Positions 34,732 to 41,191 of a stretch of DNA of 64,000 nucleotides are shown one piece after another. Every line of letters begins with the position of its first letter. The first letter of the stretch is position 1. The DNA lies in NCBI GenBank assembly GCA_030762175.1, contig CM060830.1:44690501-44754500 (forward strand). Reading direction: 5' to 3'. The stretch comes from Metallyticus violacea (Eukaryota > Arthropoda > Insecta > Mantodea > Metallyticidae). The position numbers and the translations under genes were made by a program. The notes below the pieces were generated by a model. The model saw only the letters and a program-made list of their open reading frames with translations. It was not told where the DNA came from and made no database searches.

Positions 34732-36054
34732 TTAGAAATCTGTGTGAACCCTCTTGTCTTTGTCTATCTGAATAGAATTGTCGTATTCGCAGTACATGAC
34801 ACAGGTGATGGCGTGTTTAAGCTTCTCTTTGAATCTTAGCTCTATTCGAATGTTTCCGTTGTTTAATAGAGAAGCGTGACCTTCGGAAGCGGCACTGTCT
34901 GGAGTCAAATCAAAGAGGAGCATGAAATGGCCCAATATATACATGTCGTGGGTGATCTGTATTCCACTGTTGGTATGATGTATGCCAGAACCAGAAAAGA
35001 GCGTTTGATAGGCTAACGTTGATCCCTTTTCGTGAGAGGTATCGATGGAGAGACCTTCCGATGGAATCTGTTGGCCGTTTAAGTAAATGGCAAAATGTTC
35101 CAAAGCATAATGCTTAAATTCGTAAGGGTTGGTGTCAAAAGTTCCCGAAAAATTTGTATTTCCAGTTATGCCAAAAAGAAGTCTTTTGGGTAGGGGACCC
35201 AGCACAGCATTATCTATAGATATTGTGCTTTGTCCGGCTCCAAAAGTGAAGGATCTAACATCGACGCGTGTTATGTCGTACCTTGCACTGATCTTTTCTA
35301 TAGCCTTGGAGTGTGCCAGCAAAATGCTTGGAGATGGCTTCATTTTTTTCACATAGAGAGTGGCATCGAGAAACTGAAACCTGACTTTGGGATCTGCGCT
35401 TTCGCTCAGCAGGTAAAAAGATTCTTTTGCCTTTGTTAATTTAATTTGAATGTTAACACCGGGGAGCAGTAAAGTGGGCACATTGAAAATATCCCCATGT
35501 AACTTACCATACATGACGATTTCCTTGGATGCTTTGCTCTTTTCATAGCGTTCCTTCCAACCTAGGTTTGAGTTTCCCGCTGCCAATGTATTATTTTTTG
35601 AGGCATCTTCTCCGGTTAGTCCATTGAGAGCAGTATCGATGTACCAGAAGGCGTTAGTGAGATGACTTTTGGCTGCATCTTGACCGTACGTTAATAGCGT
35701 TTCTAGGTAGCTGCGATAATGGTAAAGATCTTCGGAAGGGGTGATGGATACTCCATTTAAATTCACGCTCAACTGACTAAATAACGAATGAAGAAGATTG
35801 TTAATTCCGGTCGTTTTATCTGCATCTCCCAAATTTGTGCCATCTAAATTTACAAACTTGCCCCTCACCATCAAATGAACGTTTAAGTCTACATAATGCT
35901 CATTATCTCCGGGAATAACAAATTCTAGCACCGATTGATCTACGGGGGCGATGGGTTTGTACAAAGTAGTGAAGTTTCCCAATATAGCCGATTGGAGGGG
36001 CTTTCTCGCGAATATGTCGAATTCGGATTTTGTACAGGCGAACATGGTGCTCAC
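34732..36054 (-). CDS. Major capsid protein (hexon-like, double jelly-roll type)
   Basis: 440 aa. It matches the insect and nematode Polinton/adintovirus family often annotated as F54H12.2-like, recognised from the N-terminal layout (LYKPIAPVDQSVLEFVIPG, YVDLNVHLMVRGKF), the NNLLHSLFSQLSVNLNGV block, the SYLETLLTYG stretch and the C-terminal LFDLTPD...NIRIELRF block. Known Polinton capsid proteins form trimeric double jelly-roll capsomers. The size fits this family, which is shorter than adenovirus hexon. No signal peptide or transmembrane segment. The gene lies between the pVI-like and protease genes, the expected morphogenetic neighbourhood. Confidence 0.88.
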   Translation of the reverse strand: MSTMFACTKSEFDIFARKPLQSAILGNFTTLYKPIAPVDQSVLEFVIPGDNEHYVDLNVHLMVRGKFVNLDGTNLGDADKTTGINNLLHSLFSQLSVNLNGVSITPSEDLYHYRSYLETLLTYGQDAAKSHLTNAFWYIDTALNGLTGEDASKNNTLAAGNSNLGWKERYEKSKASKEIVMYGKLHGDIFNVPTLLLPGVNIQIKLTKAKESFYLLSESADPKVRFQFLDATLYVKKMKPSPSILLAHSKAIEKISARYDITRVDVRSFTFGAGQSTISIDNAVLGPLPKRLLFGITGNTNFSGTFDTNPYEFKHYALEHFAIYLNGQQIPSEGLSIDTSHEKGSTLAYQTLFSGSGIHHTNSGIQITHDMYILGHFMLLFDLTPDSAASEGHASLLNNGNIRIELRFKEKLKHAITCVMYCEYDNSIQIDKDKRVHTDF

Positions 36055-36080
36055 CTACGTCCACCCAGTCCACATATGCC

Positions 36081-36115
36081 GGCACAACTGCAATGCGCGC
36101 GGTATTTATGCAAAT
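36081..36115 (-). promoter_or_regulatory. Candidate promoter of the capsid gene, with octamer
   Basis: On the minus strand ATTTGCAT (octamer-factor word, 36108-36115) overlaps a TATA-like CATAAATACC (36101-36110), with GCAGTTGTG (initiator-like) about 20 nt further. Spacing is shorter than ideal, so the TATA assignment is uncertain. Confidence 0.4.
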
Positions 36116-36498
36116 ACGTCTCTAGCTATTCTTTTTCTTTGTTTTTTAGCATTAGGAGCTGGCCTCTTTTTTCTCCCCTTCCCCTTTTGCTGATTAAGCT
36201 TACCCACTATATTTTTGGTACTCTCTGTGACTCGACTGGCCACTATGTCTTTGACTTTGGTGTCCGGCTGTTTGGTAGCAATGTCGGACATGATGTTTGC
36301 ACCAGTGGTGAGGGCTTCTCTGCCCAAAGATTTTGCCCCTGTTAGGAGGACGGGCTTGACAATTCTGAAAAGACTGCCCAGGAAGCTACCTAAACCTCTC
36401 CCTTGCTGAACGTAGGGATTGCCAACGTACAAGGGTCCTAAATACTGTCCTAGACGTCCGCCGCTCTGGTTCACATAGTACGCTGTTAGCGGATCCAT
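36106..36498 (-). CDS. pVI-like minor capsid protein
   Basis: 130 aa. It starts MDPLTAYYVNQSGG, continues with a glycine-rich segment (GPLYVGNPYVQQGRGLGSFLGSLFR) and an amphipathic stretch (IVKPVLLTGAKSLGREAL), and ends in a very basic tail (KGKGRKKRPAPNAKKQRKR). This architecture is typical of the Polinton/adintovirus small capsid protein compared with adenovirus pVI: a capsid-internal, membrane-active, protease-processed component. It precedes the major capsid gene, with its own TATA and initiator upstream. Homology to pVI is by architecture and position. Confidence 0.75.
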   Translation of the reverse strand: MDPLTAYYVNQSGGRLGQYLGPLYVGNPYVQQGRGLGSFLGSLFRIVKPVLLTGAKSLGREALTTGANIMSDIATKQPDTKVKDIVASRVTESTKNIVGKLNQQKGKGRKKRPAPNAKKQRKRIARDVFA

Positions 36499-36502
36499 TG
36501 TT

Positions 36503-36540
36503 AACTGTCAAAGAGGATTTTGTGCATTGCAATATATATG
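36503..36540 (-). promoter_or_regulatory. TATA/initiator promoter of the pVI-like gene
   Basis: Minus strand CATATATATT (36531-36540) and TTTGACAGTTAAC (initiator A at 36506), 32 nt apart, just before the ATG at 36498. The TTTGACAGTT word also occurs just before the penton-like gene (38225-38234). Confidence 0.6.
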
Positions 36541-36544
36541 CGCC

Positions 36545-36755
36545 CTGGCCCTCGTGGAGGGACTTGAACCTTCTCGGCAAAACTAGATTGACCCTCTTGG
36601 CGGGACTAGTGAGAAGTGTTTGAATTCTCTCAGAGAAACTAGATACATTCCTTTGGTGAAAATAGATTAACCCTCTTGGCGGGATTAATGAGCGGGACTT
36701 TAACCCTCTCGACGTGATCAGTGAGGGGCAGTTGAACCCTCTCTCGTGAGCATGA
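36545..36755. repeat. Degenerate 30-38-bp tandem repeats between Polinton genes
   Basis: Five to six diverged units built on TTGAACCCTCTCGGCGGGAC and TAGTGAG fill the 265-bp gap between proteins A and pVI-like, upstream of the latter's promoter. It is the only sizeable noncoding gap of the left arm. May be an enhancer-like array; function unknown. Confidence 0.6.
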
Positions 36756-36763
36756 CTTGGGAA

Positions 36764-37249
36764 TTACTCAAATTCCCAACGAGTTTCATTCACCCATCGC
36801 GCTATTGCCAGCGCTTGTGCCTTGGAGCACTTTGCTGTATTAAACAAGTGCCAACGGCACGCGTGGTGAACGACAAGATCGTCGATTTTATCTCGACAAC
36901 CTTTCTCCTCTATATTAATTACCATGTAATTATCATGGATGCCTGGTTTAAATAAGGCTTTTCCCATGGCTCCTTTAACATAGAGCTTGCCATTGGGAAA
37001 TTTAATTGAATTCGGGCTAAACTGCGTATAGCCCGAACACCAGGGGATTCCGTGGAATTCCCTGGTGAGCCATTCGTTGGCCCTCCTATATTTTCCATTC
37101 CAGGCGCTTCTGGGCACCTGGGGCTGCCGGAAAAGATAGTGAAACACTACCTTTTCCGTATCCACGTTCACCAAGGACAGCTCCTTAATGATTACTTTCC
37201 CCTCTGGGTTATAAAAACCCTGAAAACCAACTGAATGCTCCACTGCCAT
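36764..37249 (-). CDS. Unknown Polinton protein A (paralogue of protein B)
   Basis: 161 aa from the ATG at 37249, which follows TTTTGTTACAG, a splice-acceptor-like word. Shares with protein B (33675-34214) the N-terminal VIIKELSL block, a following aromatic HxxF/HYLF segment, a central LYVKG / SLYAC strand and a C-terminal Cys/His block (here HACRWHLFNTAKCSKAQALAIARW). The family is common as uncharacterised proteins in insect Polintons. The D-x-E of protein B is replaced by GFQGF, so if the fold is nuclease-like this copy would be inactive. Located between penton-like and pVI-like genes, suggesting a late, virion-related role (inference). Confidence 0.8.
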   Translation of the reverse strand: MAVEHSVGFQGFYNPEGKVIIKELSLVNVDTEKVVFHYLFRQPQVPRSAWNGKYRRANEWLTREFHGIPWCSGYTQFSPNSIKFPNGKLYVKGAMGKALFKPGIHDNYMVINIEEKGCRDKIDDLVVHHACRWHLFNTAKCSKAQALAIARWVNETRWEFE

Positions 37250-37263
37250 CTGTAACAAAACAT

Positions 37264-38211
37264 TTATAAAACACTCACCTTCTTGAAATGCAATACGGCA
37301 ACGGTAGGTTTAACGCTACTGCTTATGCGAGCCAATTCTCCATGCTTGGTATTCAACTCAATGGCAATTGTTTGGAAATGATTAAGTTCTACAGGATGGT
37401 AATATATGTGATCAAATATGTGGTGACTGGCGATGGAGGGAAATTGAATTACTCTTAAACAGCGAACGTATGAGTTACCGATTAGCTGCGGTTCTATGAC
37501 ATTGCAGTATACAAACACCGGTTCCGTATCGTAAACGAACTGGAAATCGGTTTTCCTGTGCGACCTGAGAAATAGCGTCTTCAGGTCCTGGCTCACCTCC
37601 AACAGAATGTTTTTGTTTACATTTTTATAAAAATCGAAATTTGGCAGAGAATTCTTTATGGTGTCTACGAGATCTCCCAGACCGTAGTATACCCTGGTCG
37701 GAAAGTAAACTTTCCCTTCATAAATAGTCTCTGTTTTATTTCCCTTCTTTCTGGTAAGTACCAAATGCACGCTATTAGCTTTTGCAGTTTGCTCGGATAT
37801 TGTCGGAACCCACTCCCTCTTACTGTTTTCTATGTCTTTTATCTCTTTTTGGTGAGCCACAAGATAGCCTTGCAGTTCGGTTAAGAGCAGTTCTTGCAAG
37901 TCTTTGTCTTTTACCTGACTCTTTATTGTCATGTATAAGTCTTTAAAATTTGAAAAATCTTTTCTCTCGAACGCGATCCTACCGGCTCTGGTTATTATGA
38001 CATTTTTATTCAGTTCACCGGCTTCGTTCAGCACGTCCTCTCCTATGGACTCGTAGCCGTAAGAGTAGGAGAGTTCTGCAAGACCCACCATCCATTTGTC
38101 TCTCCGAAGGTTAACAGGACATGCCAAGTCGTTTCGGAAACTGGAAAGAGTATTTTCTGGATAGAGATCGGTGCTGGAATCGCTTAACACAGTTATGTAA
38201 AATTCGTCCAT
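37264..38211 (-). CDS. Penton-like minor capsid protein
   Basis: 315 aa from the ATG at 38211; the upstream in-frame codons lack an ATG. The N-terminus (DEFYITVLSDSSTDLYPENTLSSFRNDL, then LRRDKWMVGLAELSY) is the signature of the Polinton minor capsid family, predicted in the literature to form single jelly-roll penton bases at capsid vertices. Long central region with charged helix, C-terminal beta-rich part (VFVYCNVIEPQLIGN, LRVIQFP, ELNHFQTIAIEL). Its start overlaps the integrase end by 19 bases. Its end is followed closely by protein A. Confidence in family is high, in the penton role good by analogy. Confidence 0.85.
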   Translation of the reverse strand: MDEFYITVLSDSSTDLYPENTLSSFRNDLACPVNLRRDKWMVGLAELSYSYGYESIGEDVLNEAGELNKNVIITRAGRIAFERKDFSNFKDLYMTIKSQVKDKDLQELLLTELQGYLVAHQKEIKDIENSKREWVPTISEQTAKANSVHLVLTRKKGNKTETIYEGKVYFPTRVYYGLGDLVDTIKNSLPNFDFYKNVNKNILLEVSQDLKTLFLRSHRKTDFQFVYDTEPVFVYCNVIEPQLIGNSYVRCLRVIQFPSIASHHIFDHIYYHPVELNHFQTIAIELNTKHGELARISSSVKPTVAVLHFKKVSVL

Positions 38212-39245
38212 TTTATCGAATCGACCCAACTGTCAAAGTCGGGACCGTATCCTTTCCATCGGACGAGGTGTTGCTTTCTGCCCCCTTTAATCCTCGTCTT
38301 CAGTATTTTATCTATTTTGAAAAGGGTAGATTTGGTAATTTTAACTGGGGTGAGTTCATAGCTGTAAAATTGTCCTTCGATTGGCGTTCCGTTCAGGTCC
38401 TCCAATTCGTAGACGGGCTGCGGAGAATGTTTCGCCACCTTGACAATTCGAAATACTTCGGTGGAGAAATTTTGCTCGTAACCCTTGGTGAATTTCATCT
38501 TCTCCTTACTTATTCTCACAGTCTGTCCCACCTGAAATCGAACGGGTCTCTGCCTGATTTTCGCTCGTTTTTGTTGCATGTTGTTCCAAACCTGAAGCAC
38601 GTTTTCGACATTGACGTTACTAGGAGCCATTCCTATTGTAGAATGCTCGGTATGGTTGTAGGCGTAGACAAATTTCTGCAGAACATCTATGTATCTGTAA
38701 GAGTTCTTGTAAGTGAAGTATTTATACAGTTTGGTCTTGAGCGTGCGATTAAATCTTTCAACTATGGAGCACTTAACGTCGGGATTTCTACAAATCTGAT
38801 GTTCGAGGCCGATTTCTTTTAGACATTTTTGAAAGGCTGATCCCGTAAACTCTTTACCCTTGTCGCTTCTTACGGCGAGGGGAGGCTGTGCCTCTTTTAG
38901 TATAGATTTTAAGGCTCCTGCTGCTTCGACGCTAGTTTTGTTTTTCATAGGTTTCACGTACGCATATTTGGAGAAGCAATCGACGCAAGTGAAGAGATAT
39001 TTGATTCCGTCGTTGTATTTTCGCAGGCTTTGAAAATCGGCAAGATCGATCTCCCAGACATCGTTAATGTTGTTTACCGTGTAGAAGTTTCTTTGAAATT
39101 TTCTCCTTACAGGTTTGTGCAGAGTGTAAGCATCCTGCTGCAACAGCCAATTTTCAGTTTTGCGTTTTTTACCCACAGCAGCTGCGAGCTTGGGCAGAGT
39201 GGAAAAGGCGGATGGTTTTTGTGGATCGTAAAAATATTTTTTCAT
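38193..39245 (-). CDS. Retroviral-type integrase with chromodomain (INT)
   Basis: 350 aa from the ATG at 39245. The rve catalytic core holds the D,D,E triad: Asp67 (WEIDLADF), Asp128 (VRSDKGKEF) and Glu163 (SIVERFNRTLK), the last two 34 residues apart, close to the D(35)E spacing. A C-terminal chromodomain follows at about 309-345 (FKIDKILKTR, LVRWKGY, FDSWVDSI), as in many Polinton integrases, which probably guides integration to marked chromatin. It catalyses strand transfer of the element ends; the 6-bp duplication at both ends fits. The ATG overlaps the stop of the DUF8207-type gene as ATGA, suggesting coupled translation. Confidence 0.95.
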   Translation of the reverse strand: MKKYFYDPQKPSAFSTLPKLAAAVGKKRKTENWLLQQDAYTLHKPVRRKFQRNFYTVNNINDVWEIDLADFQSLRKYNDGIKYLFTCVDCFSKYAYVKPMKNKTSVEAAGALKSILKEAQPPLAVRSDKGKEFTGSAFQKCLKEIGLEHQICRNPDVKCSIVERFNRTLKTKLYKYFTYKNSYRYIDVLQKFVYAYNHTEHSTIGMAPSNVNVENVLQVWNNMQQKRAKIRQRPVRFQVGQTVRISKEKMKFTKGYEQNFSTEVFRIVKVAKHSPQPVYELEDLNGTPIEGQFYSYELTPVKITKSTLFKIDKILKTRIKGGRKQHLVRWKGYGPDFDSWVDSIKWTNFT

Positions 39246-40009
39246 TTGTACGAACTCCAACGTTGCTCTGCCTCTATTGCCTTCGATGGGAACAATTTGG
39301 CTATTATGTCTTTGTACTTCTTTCCCCTGTTGGACTTTATTTGATTGAAACGTTCGTTGTTTTGCAAGTGTCCGTTGGTGAGGAGAAGGATTTGCTTATA
39401 CTTTGATTTGTCCGAAGACGTGACCTTAGAGAGATCGACGTTCTTTCTCGTTAACAATTCCCACAGTCCTCGCGTACCCTTGAAATATCTATTTTTTACG
39501 TGTAAATCATTATCTTCAATTTTAATTATCGAATCTCCTATTTTAAATCTACCCTCTTTATCTTTGTAAATGCCGAAAATGGTATCGGTGGCTCTCGGAG
39601 TGTGAAGATAGGGAGCCAAGTAAGGACCTGCTAGGTAACCAAAATTCTGACTAGTGAACGATTCTATTTCCTTTTTCTCCTCCTCTGGCAAGGGCAACTG
39701 TGCACTTTGCTCCTCCTCTTCAGGCTCAGGTTTTTGCTCCTCCTCCTCCTCTTCTTGCTCCTCCTCAGCTTCGTAGATGGTTTCCTCGCCGGGAGAGAAG
39801 CTCAGTCTTCTCTTGATCTGCAGTGGAGGTGACGGAGGCTGCTGCTGCTGCTGCGATGGCACCGTCAAAGGCCGAAGACGCTGATGACGTCGCAATCTCA
39901 ATTTGAGCAAATCCTTGTAAGGATCAGATCTGGCGGTTTTTCTTCTCTTTTTCCTCTTACAGTAGGAGTCTAAGTACTGTTGGGAAACCAGTAACAATTT
40001 TTGCAGCAT
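39242..40009 (-). CDS. DUF8207-type acidic Polinton protein
   Basis: 255 aa. Residues about 15-45 are basic, then a poly-Gln/Pro tract (QQQQQPPSPP) and a long Glu-rich acidic region (about 78-112). The C-terminal part (FGIYKDKEGRFKIGDSIIKIED...RYFKGTRGLWELLTRKN) is the conserved domain found beside integrase genes in insect Polintons and named DUF8207, as I recall. Function unknown. The gene starts right after the pX-like stop (TAAATG) and ends in an ATGA overlap with the integrase, so the two are probably translated from one message. Acidic/basic partition may indicate DNA or histone binding (inference). Confidence 0.8.
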   Translation of the reverse strand: MLQKLLLVSQQYLDSYCKRKKRRKTARSDPYKDLLKLRLRRHQRLRPLTVPSQQQQQPPSPPLQIKRRLSFSPGEETIYEAEEEQEEEEEEQKPEPEEEEQSAQLPLPEEEKKEIESFTSQNFGYLAGPYLAPYLHTPRATDTIFGIYKDKEGRFKIGDSIIKIEDNDLHVKNRYFKGTRGLWELLTRKNVDLSKVTSSDKSKYKQILLLTNGHLQNNERFNQIKSNRGKKYKDIIAKLFPSKAIEAEQRWSSYK

Positions 40010-40330
40010 TTAGGTTTTTATCAGAGTGGAGAGACCTGTCAGCACTGCCGAAAGCAAAGGTATTAAAAATCCACCCCTCTGAATGATCAATTGTCTCTTA
40101 TTTTTCTGCTTTTTGTCTACAAGTCGCCTGAGAGTGTTCTTATACTTTTTCAATTTAAGTTTTGTGCATTTGGTTAACTTGCAGTTGCCGTTCAGGACGT
40201 TAAGAGCGCACTCTGCAATGGTCAACACCAGCTCTTTGTCCGCCTTCTCCAAAATGGCCCTTCTTAATTGGGGTTTTGCCTTTTTAAGCACGTGCAGTAG
40301 GTGATAGTTCGATTTTACTCGTTTGCTCAT
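40010..40330 (-). CDS. pX-like core/minor virion protein
   Basis: 106 aa from the ATG at 40330 (MSKRVKSNYHLLHVLKKAKPQLRRAILE). Strongly basic helical N-terminal two thirds, then QRGGFLIPLLSAVLTGLSTLI, a Gly-Gly-Phe plus hydrophobic tail. This layout recurs in insect Polintons and resembles the adenovirus pX/mu precursor, a basic DNA-condensing peptide with a hydrophobic end cleaved by adenain. Overlaps the end of the ATPase gene by 47 bases and abuts the next ATG. The assignment is by layout. Confidence 0.7.
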   Translation of the reverse strand: MSKRVKSNYHLLHVLKKAKPQLRRAILEKADKELVLTIAECALNVLNGNCKLTKCTKLKLKKYKNTLRRLVDKKQKNKRQLIIQRGGFLIPLLSAVLTGLSTLIKT

Positions 40331-40955
40331 TTCCCGGAGCGTAGACAATAGTTGGAAAGTCAGAGGGAAATATGTTGGTTCTGAATCGAAGCAAATCGTT
40401 TGTCTCCTGGCAAAGGTCAAAGAGCAAGTAACCGTGAGGTTTGTTAGTGGCGTCTAAATAAGCCTCGAAAAGCGATTTCCAGTCCTCGGGATATATTTGC
40501 CTGGCCAAATACGCTACCTGATTTTTATCCCTAACGTTTTTAAAAACCACAATGTATTTGGCATTTAAGGAAATGTCTCTGCAATATTTTCCCTGATGAA
40601 ACAGGTTTTGGGTGATCAGAATCACACTTAGGTTTCTGTGATGGCTTCCCTTGGTAAACAAGTCACACACTTCTCTCGAATAGGCAGAATTTAACAGATC
40701 ATCCAACACAATAAGTTTTGGTTGCCCCTTCTCGTTCCTAAATTCGGGAACACCAACATGAAATTTAATTCCAAATTTCTTCAGTTCTTCTGGAACTGCA
40801 GCCTTTTCGCTGTAACACCACAATATGCTACTAAATTTTCTAACAGTGCATAAATGTTGCAAGTTTTTAATCAATCTTACACAAAATACCGTTTTGCCAG
40901 ATCCCGTGCTGCCGCTAACAATGAGTGTGAAAGGATGCTGGAACTTGATGCTCAT
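40284..40955 (-). CDS. FtsK/HerA-type genome-packaging ATPase
   Basis: 223 aa. Walker A GSTGSGKT at residues 15-22, Walker B LIVLDD with Asp85-Asp86, and a later conserved polar block (SVILITQNLFHQGK, about 110-125) as in A32-like ATPases. In Polintons and related viruses this enzyme pumps DNA into the capsid. Size is normal for the Polinton member. The gene overlaps the preceding 79-aa ORF by 41 bases and the following pX-like gene by 47. Confidence 0.93.
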   Translation of the reverse strand: MSIKFQHPFTLIVSGSTGSGKTVFCVRLIKNLQHLCTVRKFSSILWCYSEKAAVPEELKKFGIKFHVGVPEFRNEKGQPKLIVLDDLLNSAYSREVCDLFTKGSHHRNLSVILITQNLFHQGKYCRDISLNAKYIVVFKNVRDKNQVAYLARQIYPEDWKSLFEAYLDATNKPHGYLLFDLCQETNDLLRFRTNIFPSDFPTIVYAPGNEQTSKIELSPTARA

Positions 40956-41154
40956 AACACCCTTTACGGCAAAATTTTCTCAAAGACTTCCTGTGCTCGT
41001 CGGATAGTCTGTGCCACACGTAACATACGTCAAAAGGGGGAAACTGATCAAACACTTCCGCCGGAATGAGAGATAGCTCCTCATTCGTGAGAGTTCGCAG
41101 TCCCCTTCTCGCCTTTAGATATTTCTGCACTGCTGCCTCCACCTCGAAATCCAT
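40915..41154 (-). CDS. Unknown 79-aa protein before the ATPase
   Basis: Read from the ATG at 41154 (MDFEVEAAVQKYLKARRG). It has its own TATA box 28 nt upstream of an initiator-like CCAGAC, which leaves a very short leader. Contains NEELSLIPAEVFDQFPP and a C-terminal Cys/His-containing stretch; no known domain recognised. It overlaps the ATPase start by 41 bases in another frame. Coding status rests on promoter placement, length and protein-like composition. Confidence 0.6.
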   Translation of the reverse strand: MDFEVEAAVQKYLKARRGLRTLTNEELSLIPAEVFDQFPPFDVCYVWHRLSDEHRKSLRKFCRKGCYEHQVPASFHTHC

Positions 41155-41159
41155 AATGA

Positions 41160-41191
41160 GTCTGGGCAACAAGTCAGTCGGGCTTTATATA
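41160..41191 (-). promoter_or_regulatory. TATA box inside the PolB stop region
   Basis: Minus strand TATATAAAG (41183-41191) is written by the last codons of PolB (Tyr-Ile-Lys-Pro-Asp-stop). CCAGAC at 41160-41165 lies 28 nt downstream and the ATG of the 79-aa gene at 41154. It would drive the packaging and core genes independently of PolB. Confidence 0.6.

Noticed and set aside
35129..36409. Plus-strand open frames over the capsid and pVI-like genes
   Set aside because: Shadow frames opposite real genes; no promoter or domain of their own.
37250..37278. Penton-protein A fusion through a 29-nt intron
   Set aside because: Too short to be spliced in insects as far as is known; kept only as a low-interest finding.
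38121..38822. 233-codon plus-strand frame opposite the integrase
   Set aside because: Antisense shadow of the integrase gene; the integrase frame has the catalytic triad and chromodomain.
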